DNA from: Streptomyces cyanogenus
Lineage (GTDB): Bacteria > Actinomycetota > Actinomycetes > Streptomycetales > Streptomycetaceae
Assembly: GCF_017526105.1 (NCBI RefSeq)
Contig: NZ_CP071839.1
Location: 7,354,001-7,418,000 of the forward strand
Reading direction: 5' to 3'
DNA: 64,000 nt
Position numbers and translations under genes: made by a program
The notes under the pieces: generated by a model
Seen by the model: the letters and a program-made list of their open reading frames with translations, nothing else
Database searches by the model: none
What the model was told of the DNA's origin: nothing
In this document: piece by piece, positions 31,339 through 38,709 of the stretch
Layout: each line of letters opens with the position of its first letter
Numbering within the stretch: the stretch's first letter is position 1

Positions 31339-32415
31339 GTGACCGAGGCAGTGTCGCGTCCCACGCTGGAGGCCGTGGCCGCGCGGGCCGGGGTGTCCCG
31401 GGCCACCGTGTCCCGCGTGGTCAACGGCGGCGACGGGGTCCGTGAACCCCTGGCCGAGCGGGTCCGGCGGGCCGTGGAAGAACTGGGCTACGTCCCCAAC
31501 CAGGCGGCGCGCAGCCTCGTCACCCGACGTCACGACGCCGTCGCGGTCGTCATCGCCGAGCCCGAGGCCCGGGTCTTCGCCGACCCCTTCTTCGCCCTCC
31601 AACTGCGCGGCATCAGCAAGGAGCTGACCGCGCACGACAACCAGCTCGTGCTGCTGCTCACCGAGGGCCGCGCCGACCACGCGCGGGTGGCCCGGTACCT
31701 CGCCGGCGGCCATGTCGACGGCGCGCTCGTCTTCTCCCTGCACCTGGACGACCCGCTGCCCGGTCTCATCCGCGACGCCGGAGTGCCCACCGTGTTCGGC
31801 GGACGCCCTGGCTGGGGCGAGGACAGCCGGGCGCAGGACCCGGGCGTGGTGTACGTCGACTGCGACAACCGGGGCGGGGCGCGCGCGGCCGTACGGCACC
31901 TGCTGGACCTCGGCCGCCGGCGCGTCGCGCACCTCACCGGCGCGCTGGACCAGACCTCGGCGGTGGACCGGCTCGACGGCTACCGGGACGTCATGGCCGA
32001 GGTGCTGGGCGAGAGCGACCCCCTGCTGGTGGTGGAGAGCGACTTCACCCCGTCCGGTGGCGAACGCGCCATGCGGGAACTCCTCGCGCGCTGCCCGGAC
32101 GTCGACGCGGTGTTCGCCGCCAACGACCTCACCGCGCTCGGCGCGCTGCGGGTACTGCGCGCGAGCGGCCGGCGGGTGCCCGAGGACGTGGCCGTGGTCG
32201 GCTTCGACGACATGCTGCCGGTCACCGAGCAGGCCGACCCCCCGCTGACCACGGTCCGTCAGGACATCGAGGAGATGGGCCGGCTGATGGCCCGCCTGCT
32301 GCTGCAGGGCCTGTCCGACGGCCGGGACCGGGAGCGTACGGCGGCCGGTGCGCCGGGCACACCGGCGACGGGAGTGATCCTGCCGACGACCCTGATACGC
32401 CGCGCCTCCGCGTGA
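31339..32415 (+). CDS. LacI-family transcriptional regulator
   Basis: A 358-residue LacI/GalR regulator with helix-turn-helix and hinge at the N-terminus (TLEAVAARAGVSRATVSRVV, ELGYVPNQAARSLVTRR), then a sugar-binding-protein-like sensor (DAVFAANDLTALGAL, VAVVGFDDMLP, PPLTTVRQDIEEMG). GTG 31339 has GGGGAGGAG upstream, and a TATCCT box at 31304-31309 may be the -10. No sugar gene is adjacent, so its target may be elsewhere. Its partner sugar and operator are unknown. Confidence 0.87.
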   Translation: MTEAVSRPTLEAVAARAGVSRATVSRVVNGGDGVREPLAERVRRAVEELGYVPNQAARSLVTRRHDAVAVVIAEPEARVFADPFFALQLRGISKELTAHDNQLVLLLTEGRADHARVARYLAGGHVDGALVFSLHLDDPLPGLIRDAGVPTVFGGRPGWGEDSRAQDPGVVYVDCDNRGGARAAVRHLLDLGRRRVAHLTGALDQTSAVDRLDGYRDVMAEVLGESDPLLVVESDFTPSGGERAMRELLARCPDVDAVFAANDLTALGALRVLRASGRRVPEDVAVVGFDDMLPVTEQADPPLTTVRQDIEEMGRLMARLLLQGLSDGRDRERTAAGAPGTPATGVILPTTLIRRASA

Positions 32416-32441
32416 CCGCGGCCGCGGCGCCGCGCGGAGGT

Positions 32442-33233
32442 TCAGCCCTGCGCCGGCTCGCTTCTGATCACCGCGAAGCGGACCCCGTACGGATCGGCCA
32501 GCTTGGCCATGCGGCCCACGCCCTCCAGGGTCGTCGCCGGCATCCGCACCGTCCCGCCGAGCCGCTGCGCCTGTTCCACCACGGCGTCGGTGTCCTCCAC
32601 CTCGAAGTACGGCAGCCAGTACGGACCCGACTCCTTCTCGGAGGGGTCGTCGGCCAGCGCCACCATCCCGCCGAACATCGCGTCCTCCCCGGCACCGTCC
32701 GGATTGACGCAGGTGTACGTCCCGCCCGGGAAGGGCACCCCGGACGTCTCCAGGCCGAGCACCCGCCGGTAGAACGCGGCGGCCGCCGCGATGTCCGGCG
32801 TGTACAGCTCGACCCAGCACAGCGCGCCCGGCTCGTTCGCCACGTCCACGCCCCTGGTCCGGCCCGGCTGCCAGATTCCGAAGCGCACGCCCGCCCGGTC
32901 GGCGAGGACCGCCATGCGGCCCTGGCCCATCACGTCCGTCGGCTGGAACAGGACTTCGCCGTGGGCCTGTTCGGCGGCCTCGGCGGTGGCCTGGGCGTCC
33001 TCGCTCTGGAAGTACACCGTCCAGGCCGGGGGGCCCTGCCCGGGGCCGGTCTGCATGCCGCCCGCCACGGTCCGGCCGTCCAGCTGGAAGAAGCCGTAAC
33101 CGCCGGCGTCCGGCCCCGCCGACCGGAACTCCCAGCCGAACAGGCCCCCGTAGAAGGAGGTGGCGCCGTCGATGTCGGGACTGCCGACGTCGATCCAGTT
33201 GGGCGCGCCGTTGACGAAACGGGTGGTGAGCAT
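32442..33233 (-). CDS. Two-domain VOC (glyoxalase/bleomycin-resistance fold) protein
   Basis: A 263-residue protein made of two vicinal-oxygen-chelate repeats: residues 8-120 (NWIDVGSPDIDGATSFYGGLFGW...) and 135-255 (WVELYTPDIAAAAAFYRRVLGLE...). The typical His/Glu metal ligands are partly replaced (the first position is D or E), as in many Streptomyces VOC proteins related to the hydroxylase CfoI-like group. ATG 33233 follows GAGGAGG with good spacing. Convergent with the LacI gene (26 bp apart). A ligand-binding or enzymatic role cannot be assigned. Confidence 0.78.
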   Translation of the reverse strand: MLTTRFVNGAPNWIDVGSPDIDGATSFYGGLFGWEFRSAGPDAGGYGFFQLDGRTVAGGMQTGPGQGPPAWTVYFQSEDAQATAEAAEQAHGEVLFQPTDVMGQGRMAVLADRAGVRFGIWQPGRTRGVDVANEPGALCWVELYTPDIAAAAAFYRRVLGLETSGVPFPGGTYTCVNPDGAGEDAMFGGMVALADDPSEKESGPYWLPYFEVEDTDAVVEQAQRLGGTVRMPATTLEGVGRMAKLADPYGVRFAVIRSEPAQG

Positions 33234-33505
33234 CTCGGCCCTCCTCGCAAAGGGGTCCCGTCCTGTGCACTGCCGAGTCTGGCACCGCCCACCGACAATC
33301 GCCGCCGGAGCCCCGCGCCGCGCCGTATCGCCCCGCACTCACCCTGCGTGACGGCCCGCGTTCTCGCGGTTTTCGTACCGGCTCCGCGCGCCGCCGTGCG
33401 CGCAACCGGGCCGGGGGAGCATCATCGGGGCGGCCGAAGGTACCGGGGCGTGCCGTTGATCCGGCGTTGATCGAACGTTTTTCGGCGTGGGGCAGGCTCC
33501 TGGCC

Positions 33506-33751
33506 ATGCACTTCGAAACCATCACCCCGGCCGACGACACCTGGCAGGCGCAGGCCCTGTGCGCGCAGACCGGGCCGGACTTCTTCTTCCCCGACCCCGG
33601 CAGCTCGGTACGCGAGGCGAAGCGCATCTGCGCCATGTGCGAGCTGCGCCCGGCCTGCCTGGAGTACGCGCTGGCCAACGACGAGCGGTTCGGCGTCTGG
33701 GGCGGCCTGTCGGAGAAGGAACGCCTGGCCCTCCGCCGCACCGCCCACTGA
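33506..33751 (+). CDS. WhiB-like (Wbl) iron-sulfur regulator
   Basis: An 81-residue Wbl protein. The four cysteines that hold a [4Fe-4S] cluster are C19, C42, C45 and C51 (ALCAQ, ICAMC, RPACLEY). The GVWGG beta-turn (63-67) and basic tail (KERLALRRTAH) are intact. Wbl proteins bind the principal sigma factor and steer transcription in development or stress. ATG 33506 matches the family N-terminus; the longer frame from 33467 adds residues unlike any Wbl. The upstream 272-bp spacer (33234-33505) holds a direct repeat of CGTTGATC at 33454 and 33465 and otherwise nothing clear. The closest subtype cannot be fixed by eye. Confidence 0.9.
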   Translation: MHFETITPADDTWQAQALCAQTGPDFFFPDPGSSVREAKRICAMCELRPACLEYALANDERFGVWGGLSEKERLALRRTAH

Positions 33752-34017
33752 CCCGGCCGCCACACACCACCCGCCTGCGCGCCCCCGGGGCCGTGTCACG
33801 ACACCGGCGCCTCGCCTTGCCCGCCGGAGCCCGCTGGTACCGTCTTCCGGCACCACCGCCCCGTGTCCCCGCCGGGCGCCGCCCGGCACTGCCTGCCGGC
33901 GCCGTCGCCCAAGCCGTCCGCAGCCACTGCTTGAGCCGTCCGGAAGGCGCCCCCCGCGCCCCCGTCGGCCCCCGTCGTCCCCGTCGGTCGCAGACCGCTC
34001 GTCCCGCGTGCGGGGCG

Positions 34018-34992
34018 TCAGCCCGCGGCGCGCGCCGCCATCCGGGCCTTGCGCGCGGCCAGCTTCTCGTCGAACTTCGCGGCCTCCGCGTCCAGCCCGC
34101 CCATGTACAGACCGAGCTCCTCCTGCGCCTGGAGCCCCTCGGGGCCGAGGCCGTCGATCTCCAGGACCTTCAGGAAGCGCAGCACCGGCTGCAGCACGTC
34201 GTCGTGGTGGATGCGCAGGTTGTAGACCTCGCCGATCGCCATCTGCGCGGCGGCCCGCTCGAAGCCGGGGATGCCGTGACCGGGCATGCGGAAGTTCACG
34301 ACGACGTCCCGCACCGCCTGCATGGTCAGGTCGGGGGCCAGCTCGAAGGCGGCCTTGAGCAGGTTGCGGTAGAAGACCATGTGCAGGTTCTCGTCGGTCG
34401 CGATGCGGGCCAGCATGCGGTCGCAGACCGGGTCCCCGGACTGGTGGCCGGTGTTGCGGTGCGAGATCCGCGTGGCCAGCTCCTGGAAGGCGACGTAGGC
34501 GATCGAGTGCAGCATCGAGTGCCGGTTGTCGGACTCGAAGCCCTCGCTCATGTGCGACATCCGGAACCGCTCCAGCTGGTCCGGGTCCACCGCGCGGGAG
34601 GCCAGCAGGTAGTCCCGCATGACGATGCCGTGCCGGCCCTCCTCGGCCGTCCAGCGGTGCACCCAGGTGCCCCAGGCGCCCTCGCGGCCGAAGAGCGTGG
34701 CGATCTCGTGGTGGTAGCTCGGCAGGTTGTCCTCGGTCAGCAGGTTGACCACGAGGGCGATACGGCCGATCTCCGTCACCTTGGACTGGTTCTTGTCCCA
34801 GGCCTCGCCGTCCTCGAACAGGCCCGGGAAGTTGCGGCCGTCGCTCCACGGCACGTACTCGTGCGGCATCCAGTCCTTGGCGACCTGAAGATGCCGGTTC
34901 AGCTCCTTCTCGACCACTTCCTCCAGTGCGTACAGCAGCCGAGCGTCGGTCCAGACGGACGGGCTGCCGAGGTGAGGGGAAGTGATCGTCAC
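34018..34992 (-). CDS. desA: Acyl-ACP desaturase (stearoyl-ACP 9-desaturase type)
   Basis: A 324-residue soluble di-iron desaturase that introduces a double bond into acyl-ACP. The di-iron ligands are seen as E in EDNLPSYHHEI, the pair EEGRH in WTAEEGRHG, and E-x2-H in ATDENLHMVFY. The length and the C-terminal helices (EELGLYMGGLDAEA) fit actinobacterial DesA. ATG 34992. Its product tunes membrane fluidity, which agrees with the elaborate promoter repeats at 35058-35104. The 266-bp stretch between this gene and the Wbl gene (33752-34017) contains no convincing gene. Confidence 0.9.
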   Translation of the reverse strand: MTITSPHLGSPSVWTDARLLYALEEVVEKELNRHLQVAKDWMPHEYVPWSDGRNFPGLFEDGEAWDKNQSKVTEIGRIALVVNLLTEDNLPSYHHEIATLFGREGAWGTWVHRWTAEEGRHGIVMRDYLLASRAVDPDQLERFRMSHMSEGFESDNRHSMLHSIAYVAFQELATRISHRNTGHQSGDPVCDRMLARIATDENLHMVFYRNLLKAAFELAPDLTMQAVRDVVVNFRMPGHGIPGFERAAAQMAIGEVYNLRIHHDDVLQPVLRFLKVLEIDGLGPEGLQAQEELGLYMGGLDAEAAKFDEKLAARKARMAARAAG

Positions 34993-35057
34993 GGGAACTC
35001 CAGGGGGACGCCGTACAAGGGGAGCGGAAGGGGTGCCCGGCGAGCGGTGCCGGGAAA

Positions 35058-35104
35058 CCTACGTGATCGTAGGCTACGAAGCCGTAGGTTACGAAGCCGT
35101 AGGT
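35058..35104 (-). promoter_or_regulatory. Desaturase promoter: palindrome plus 15-bp direct repeats
   Basis: CCTACGTGATCGTAGG at 35058-35073 is a palindrome with 6-bp arms and a 4-bp centre. It is followed by two exact direct copies of TACGAAGCCGTAGGT (35075-35089 and 35090-35104), giving four CGTAGG half-sites in 47 bp at roughly 15-bp steps. The block lies 66-112 bp upstream of the desaturase start. Arrayed half-sites suggest cooperative binding of a dimeric, probably TetR-type, fatty-acid regulator, whose gene is not adjacent. Confidence 0.65.
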
Positions 35105-35164
35105 TAAGGCTGCGGTAAAGAACTGCTGATCAGCCTGCCCCGACGGCCTTCCGTGGGGATGCCG

Positions 35165-35198
35165 GACGGCCCCGGGAGCCGCAGGTCCCAGGGCCGTC
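35165..35198 (-). terminator. Terminator of the dimethylargininase gene
   Basis: GACGGCCC pairs with GGGCCGTC over an 18-base loop, 20 bp after the minus-strand stop at 35219. It separates the gene from the desaturase promoter repeats. Confidence 0.55.
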
Positions 35199-35218
35199 GG
35201 GGCGTCGTGGTCACCCGG

Positions 35219-35995
35219 TCAGGCGTACAGCTCGCGCAGCCGCACCGAGAGGCAGGTCACACAGCCCTCCAGCTTCTCGAACTCGCTGATGTCGACCGTC
35301 ACCACCTCGTGGCCGAGATCGGTCAGCAGCTCGGCGGTCTTCGGGGCGCTCGCCGCCATCAGCAGCTTGCTACCGCCGAGCAGCACCACATGCGCGCCGG
35401 ACTCCTCCGGCACCGAAAGGAAACCCGGGAACAGCGACGGACGGTCGATCTTCGGGATGTGCCCGATGACCGTGCCGTCGGGCAGCGCGGTCACCGCCGA
35501 CTTCAGGTGCAGCACCCTGCTCACGGGCACGGCCACCACACGGGCGCCGAGCGGCTCGAAGGCCGCCCGCACCTGCTGCACGCCGGCCGCGTTGGTCCGC
35601 CCGCCGCGGCCGACGTACACGGTGTCGCCGACCTTCAGGACGTCGCCGCCGTCCAGCGTGCCCGGCTCCCATATCCAGTTCACCGAGCAGCCGAGGCGGG
35701 CCACCGCCTCCTCGACGCCGGCGGTCTCCGCCCGCCGGGACTCGGCGCCGGGCCGGGTGATCAGCGCCACGTTCCGGTACATGACGACGGCGTCCTCGAC
35801 GAACACCGAGTCGGGGCAGTCGTCGGCCGGTTCGACCTCGATCGTCTCCCAGCCGTGCGTGCGCAGGGCCTCGACGTAGGCCTCCCACTGTTCGCCGGCG
35901 AGCCCGACATCGACCTTCTCCCGCTCGATGTGCGTCACCAGGCCGTCGGCGAGGCGGGGGCTGGGGCGGCGGACGAGGGCCTTCTTGCTGGGCAC
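35219..35995 (-). CDS. ddaH: N(G),N(G)-dimethylarginine dimethylaminohydrolase
   Basis: A 258-residue amidinotransferase-fold enzyme that converts methylated arginine (or arginine-like substrates) to citrulline plus an amine. Visible features are the substrate loop PDSVFVEDAVV (61-71), the ALITRPGAESRR segment, EPGTLDGGDVLKVG and the C-terminal catalytic cysteine C248 in GCVTCLSV. The start GTG 35995 gives the family N-terminus (VPSKKALVRRPSP) and has GAAAGG 6 bases upstream; longer frames add unrelated residues. A hairpin after the stop ends the transcript. Confidence 0.85.
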   Translation of the reverse strand: MPSKKALVRRPSPRLADGLVTHIEREKVDVGLAGEQWEAYVEALRTHGWETIEVEPADDCPDSVFVEDAVVMYRNVALITRPGAESRRAETAGVEEAVARLGCSVNWIWEPGTLDGGDVLKVGDTVYVGRGGRTNAAGVQQVRAAFEPLGARVVAVPVSRVLHLKSAVTALPDGTVIGHIPKIDRPSLFPGFLSVPEESGAHVVLLGGSKLLMAASAPKTAELLTDLGHEVVTVDISEFEKLEGCVTCLSVRLRELYA

Positions 35996-36140
35996 GACGG
36001 GCCTTTCGAATCGGTCGGTGCGGTTGGTGCGGTGTCCGGCGCCGAGCACGAAGGCGCCGGTCCGTCATCATGCAGGGCGCTCGGGCCAGGACAAAACCCT
36101 CGTCGTCCGGCCGTGCCCGTCCCGGGACCCCGCCGGCCGG

Positions 36141-37766
36141 TCAGGCCGGGTCCCCGAGCGCCTCGGGCGTCGTCTCCGTCAGCACCCCTCCCTCCATCAG
36201 CAGCCAGCGGGTGATCCCGATCGATTCCAGGAACGGCAGGTCGTGCCCGGCGACGATCAGCGCGCCCTCGTAGGACTCCAGGGCCGTGGTCAGCTGCCGG
36301 ACGCTGGCCATGTCGAGGTTGTTGGTCGGCTCGTCGAGCAGCAGCAGCTGGGGTGCGGGCTCGGCGAGCATCAACGCGGCCAGGGCGGCCCGGAAACGCT
36401 CGCCGCCCGACAGGGTGGCCGCCTTCTGGTCGGCCCGCGCGCCCCGGAACAGGAAGCGGGCGAGACGGGCCCGGATCCGGTTGTTCGTGGCGCCCGGCGC
36501 GAACCGGGCCACGTTCTCGGCGACCGACAGGGTGTCGTCCAGCACGTCGAGGCGCTGGGGCAGGAACCGCAGCGGGACGTGCGCCGTCACCGTGCCGGCC
36601 AGCGGCGCCAGCTCCCCGGCGACCGTCCGCAGCAGCGTCGTCTTACCGGAGCCGTTGCGGCCGACCAGCGCGATCCGTTCGGGGCCGCGCAGATCGAGAA
36701 TGCCCTCCACGCGCGCGTGGCAGGCTGTCTCCAGGTTCTCCAGGGTGAGCACCTGCCGCCCGGGCGGCACGGCCGTGTACGGCAGCTCGACGCGGATCTC
36801 GTCGTCGTCCCGTACGGCCTCCACCGCCTCGTCCAGCCGCTCCCGGGCCTCGGCGAGCCGCTCCTGGTGCATGATGCGGTGCTTGCCCGCGGACTCCTGG
36901 GCGGCGCGTTTGCGTGCGCCCATGACGATCTTCGGTTCGCGTTTGGCGTCCCACATCTTCTGGCCGTACCGCTTGCGGCGGGCCAGTTTGACCTGGGCGT
37001 CGGACAGTTCCCGCTGCTGCTTGCGCACGTCGGCCTCGGCGACGCGCACCATGCGCTCGGCCGCCTCCTGCTCGACGGCCAGGGCCTCCTCGTAGGCCGA
37101 GAAGTTGCCGCCGTACCAGGTGACCTCTCCGGAGCGCAGCTCCGCGATCTGGTCGGCCAGGTCGAGCAGTTCCCGGTCGTGGCTGACCACGACCAGGACG
37201 CCCGGCCAGGAGGCGACGGCCTGGTACAGCCGCCGGCGCGCGTACAGGTCGAGGTTGTTGGTGGGCTCGTCCAGCAGCAGGACGTCGGGCCGGCGCAGTA
37301 GCAGCGCGGCGAGCCGCAGCAGCACCGACTCGCCGCCGGAGACCTCGCCGACGGTCCGGTCCAGGCCGATGTGGCCGAGCCCGAGTTCGCCGAGGGTGAC
37401 CAGGGCGCGTTCCTCGACGTCCCAGTCGTCGCCGACGGTCTCGAAGTGCTCCTCGGCGACGTCGCCCGCCTCGATGGCGTGCAGGGCGGCCCGGCGCCCG
37501 GCGATGCCGAGGGCCTGGTCGACGCGGAGTCCGGTGTCGAGGGTGACGTTCTGCGGAAGGTGGCCGATCTCGCCGGCCGCCCGGACGGTGCCGTCGGCCG
37601 GGACGAGCTGCCCTGCCAGCAGCCTGAGCAGGGTCGACTTGCCCGATCCGTTGACGCCGACGAGCCCGGTCCTGCCGGGGCCGAAGGAGACGTCCAGGCC
37701 GTCGAAGACGGCGGTGCCGTCGGGCCAGGCGAAGGACAGGGAATGAGCGGTGAGGGAAGCAGACAT
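36141..37766 (-). CDS. ABC-F family ATPase (ribosome-associated, possible antibiotic resistance)
   Basis: A 541-residue protein with two ABC ATPase domains and no membrane domain. Domain 1 has Walker A GVNGSGKST (about 38), signature VSGGESVLL and Walker B VLLLDEPTNNLD; domain 2 has GRNGSGKTT, LSGGERFRA and LLLLDEPTNNLD. The linker between them (about 215-320) is long, highly charged and rich in Arg/Lys (RKQQRELSDAQVKLARRKRYG), as in ABC-F proteins that enter the ribosomal E site. Resistance-type ABC-Fs displace ribosome-targeting antibiotics. The 220-base leader with a short upstream ORF and a hairpin (entries below) resembles attenuators that make such genes drug-inducible. From memory, S. 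coelicolor has an ABC-F at the same locus. Confidence 0.88.
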   Translation of the reverse strand: MSASLTAHSLSFAWPDGTAVFDGLDVSFGPGRTGLVGVNGSGKSTLLRLLAGQLVPADGTVRAAGEIGHLPQNVTLDTGLRVDQALGIAGRRAALHAIEAGDVAEEHFETVGDDWDVEERALVTLGELGLGHIGLDRTVGEVSGGESVLLRLAALLLRRPDVLLLDEPTNNLDLYARRRLYQAVASWPGVLVVVSHDRELLDLADQIAELRSGEVTWYGGNFSAYEEALAVEQEAAERMVRVAEADVRKQQRELSDAQVKLARRKRYGQKMWDAKREPKIVMGARKRAAQESAGKHRIMHQERLAEARERLDEAVEAVRDDDEIRVELPYTAVPPGRQVLTLENLETACHARVEGILDLRGPERIALVGRNGSGKTTLLRTVAGELAPLAGTVTAHVPLRFLPQRLDVLDDTLSVAENVARFAPGATNNRIRARLARFLFRGARADQKAATLSGGERFRAALAALMLAEPAPQLLLLDEPTNNLDMASVRQLTTALESYEGALIVAGHDLPFLESIGITRWLLMEGGVLTETTPEALGDPA

Positions 37767-37840
37767 GGGCGCCTCGCGAGGGGTGTGAGCGTTCGGGTGG
37801 ACGCGTGTGAGACACCGCGAGGCGGAAACCGAAAGGGCCG

Positions 37841-37872
37841 GGCACGGGGGGCCACGTAAAAGGGCCTGTGCC
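37841..37872 (-). terminator. Hairpin in the ABC-F leader (candidate attenuator)
   Basis: In the minus-strand leader GGCAC pairs with GTGCC around an inner GGCC/GGCC pairing. The transcript then continues through CCCTTTCGGTTTCC, a stretch unusually rich in T for this genome. It lies between the short upstream ORF and the ABC-F start, where a premature terminator would be expected. Confidence 0.45.
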
Positions 37873-37942
37873 GGGGGACGGCTCGGACGCCGAGGTCGTA
37901 CGCCGCGCACACCTCACCGGTGCGACGCGGTGCCTCAGGACC

Positions 37943-37954
37943 TCAGACGAGCAA
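37943..37954 (-). CDS. Three-codon upstream ORF (MLV) in the ABC-F leader
   Basis: TTG-CTC-GTC-TGA, preceded by GGAGAAGG 3 bases before the TTG (GGAG at 7 bases), sits about 30-40 bases downstream of the predicted transcription start and about 180 bases before the ABC-F start codon. Such minimal ORFs act as ribosome-stalling sensors in attenuators of several ABC-F and methyltransferase genes. It is too short for any protein-level evidence and is called on its position and ribosome binding site only. Confidence 0.45.
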   Translation of the reverse strand: MLV

Positions 37955-37991
37955 CGTCCTTCTCCAATCGACGGCAACAGAACCGTCGTAC

Positions 37992-38020
37992 ACCGTAGGA
38001 GGGCGCCGGAGGGCTGTCAA
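37992..38020 (-). promoter_or_regulatory. Consensus-like promoter of the ABC-F gene
   Basis: TTGACA (38015-38020, read on the minus strand) and TACGGT (37992-37997) are spaced by exactly 17 bp. This is the best sigma-70-type (HrdB) match I see in the window. It predicts a start near 37984 and a leader of about 220 bases before ATG 37766. Confidence 0.7.
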
Positions 38021-38072
38021 CGCATTTAAGCGCAGCCCCCCACGCGCGCGTGGCGCGTTCGGGAAGCGGCGT

Positions 38073-38489
38073 TCAGCAGGCGTCCCGCATCAGCTCGGCC
38101 AGGTCGTGGTCGAGGTCCAGCTGGAGGTGTTCCAGGCCGACCGGGACCAGGTTGTCGGCCGCCTCCAGGAACCGCCGGATCTCGCCAGAGCGCACGTGCA
38201 CGATCGCGGTGCCCTCCGGGGCGTGGAACTCCAGTACCGTGCGGTCGTACCCGTACGGCCGCACCCGGACGTCGCCCTGGCCCTCGGGACCCAGCAGGCC
38301 GGCCATGAGCAGTTCGCGGGAGAAGGTCCAGCACACGTCGACACCCTCCAGGGTGGCCGGTGCCGGGAAGGTCATGCGGACGGCGAACGGGTCGCGCCGG
38401 TCGTAGCGCAGCGTCGCGGGAATGCTCGGCATACGTGGTGCGGCGGCGACGAGACGGGCCTCTACGGGCTGCTCGATGACGGTGGACAA
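38073..38489 (-). CDS. ssgD: SsgA-like protein, SsgD type
   Basis: A 138-residue SALP, a family found only in sporulating actinomycetes that localises septum and cell-wall enzymes. The family core is clear: IPATLRYDRRDPFAVRMTF (about 22-40), WTFSRELLMAGLLGPEGQGDVRV, and the C-terminal LEHLQLDLDHDLAELM. The sequence as I remember S. coelicolor SsgD is very close. The start is TTG 38489 with GGGAG 7 bases upstream; no ATG or GTG fits the homologous N-terminus (STVIEQPVEARL). It is the gene next to the ABC-F leader, as in S. coelicolor. Confidence 0.85.
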   Translation of the reverse strand: MSTVIEQPVEARLVAAAPRMPSIPATLRYDRRDPFAVRMTFPAPATLEGVDVCWTFSRELLMAGLLGPEGQGDVRVRPYGYDRTVLEFHAPEGTAIVHVRSGEIRRFLEAADNLVPVGLEHLQLDLDHDLAELMRDAC

Positions 38490-38709
38490 CGCCTTGCTCC
38501 CTCGTGACGGCTGGACTGCGCCCGGGTGTGCGGCACCCGGCACTGGAAGAGACGACGGAATCGGCCGATGCGTGCACACGGGTAACGAGTGACCTCGGTC
38601 ACCGCGTTCATGCACGGGGAACGCACTGCTGTTCCCGTTCGTCCACCGTCGCGTGCGACCCGGCAGGCCCTCTGGACGGGGCCGGGACAGTGGGCTAGCT
38701 TCGCCCGCC

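Noticed and set aside
37925..37990. A 16-residue leader peptide from GTG in the ABC-F leader
   Set aside because: The GTG overlaps the -10 box (TACGGTG), so it would not be in the transcript; the MLV ORF has its own ribosome binding site.
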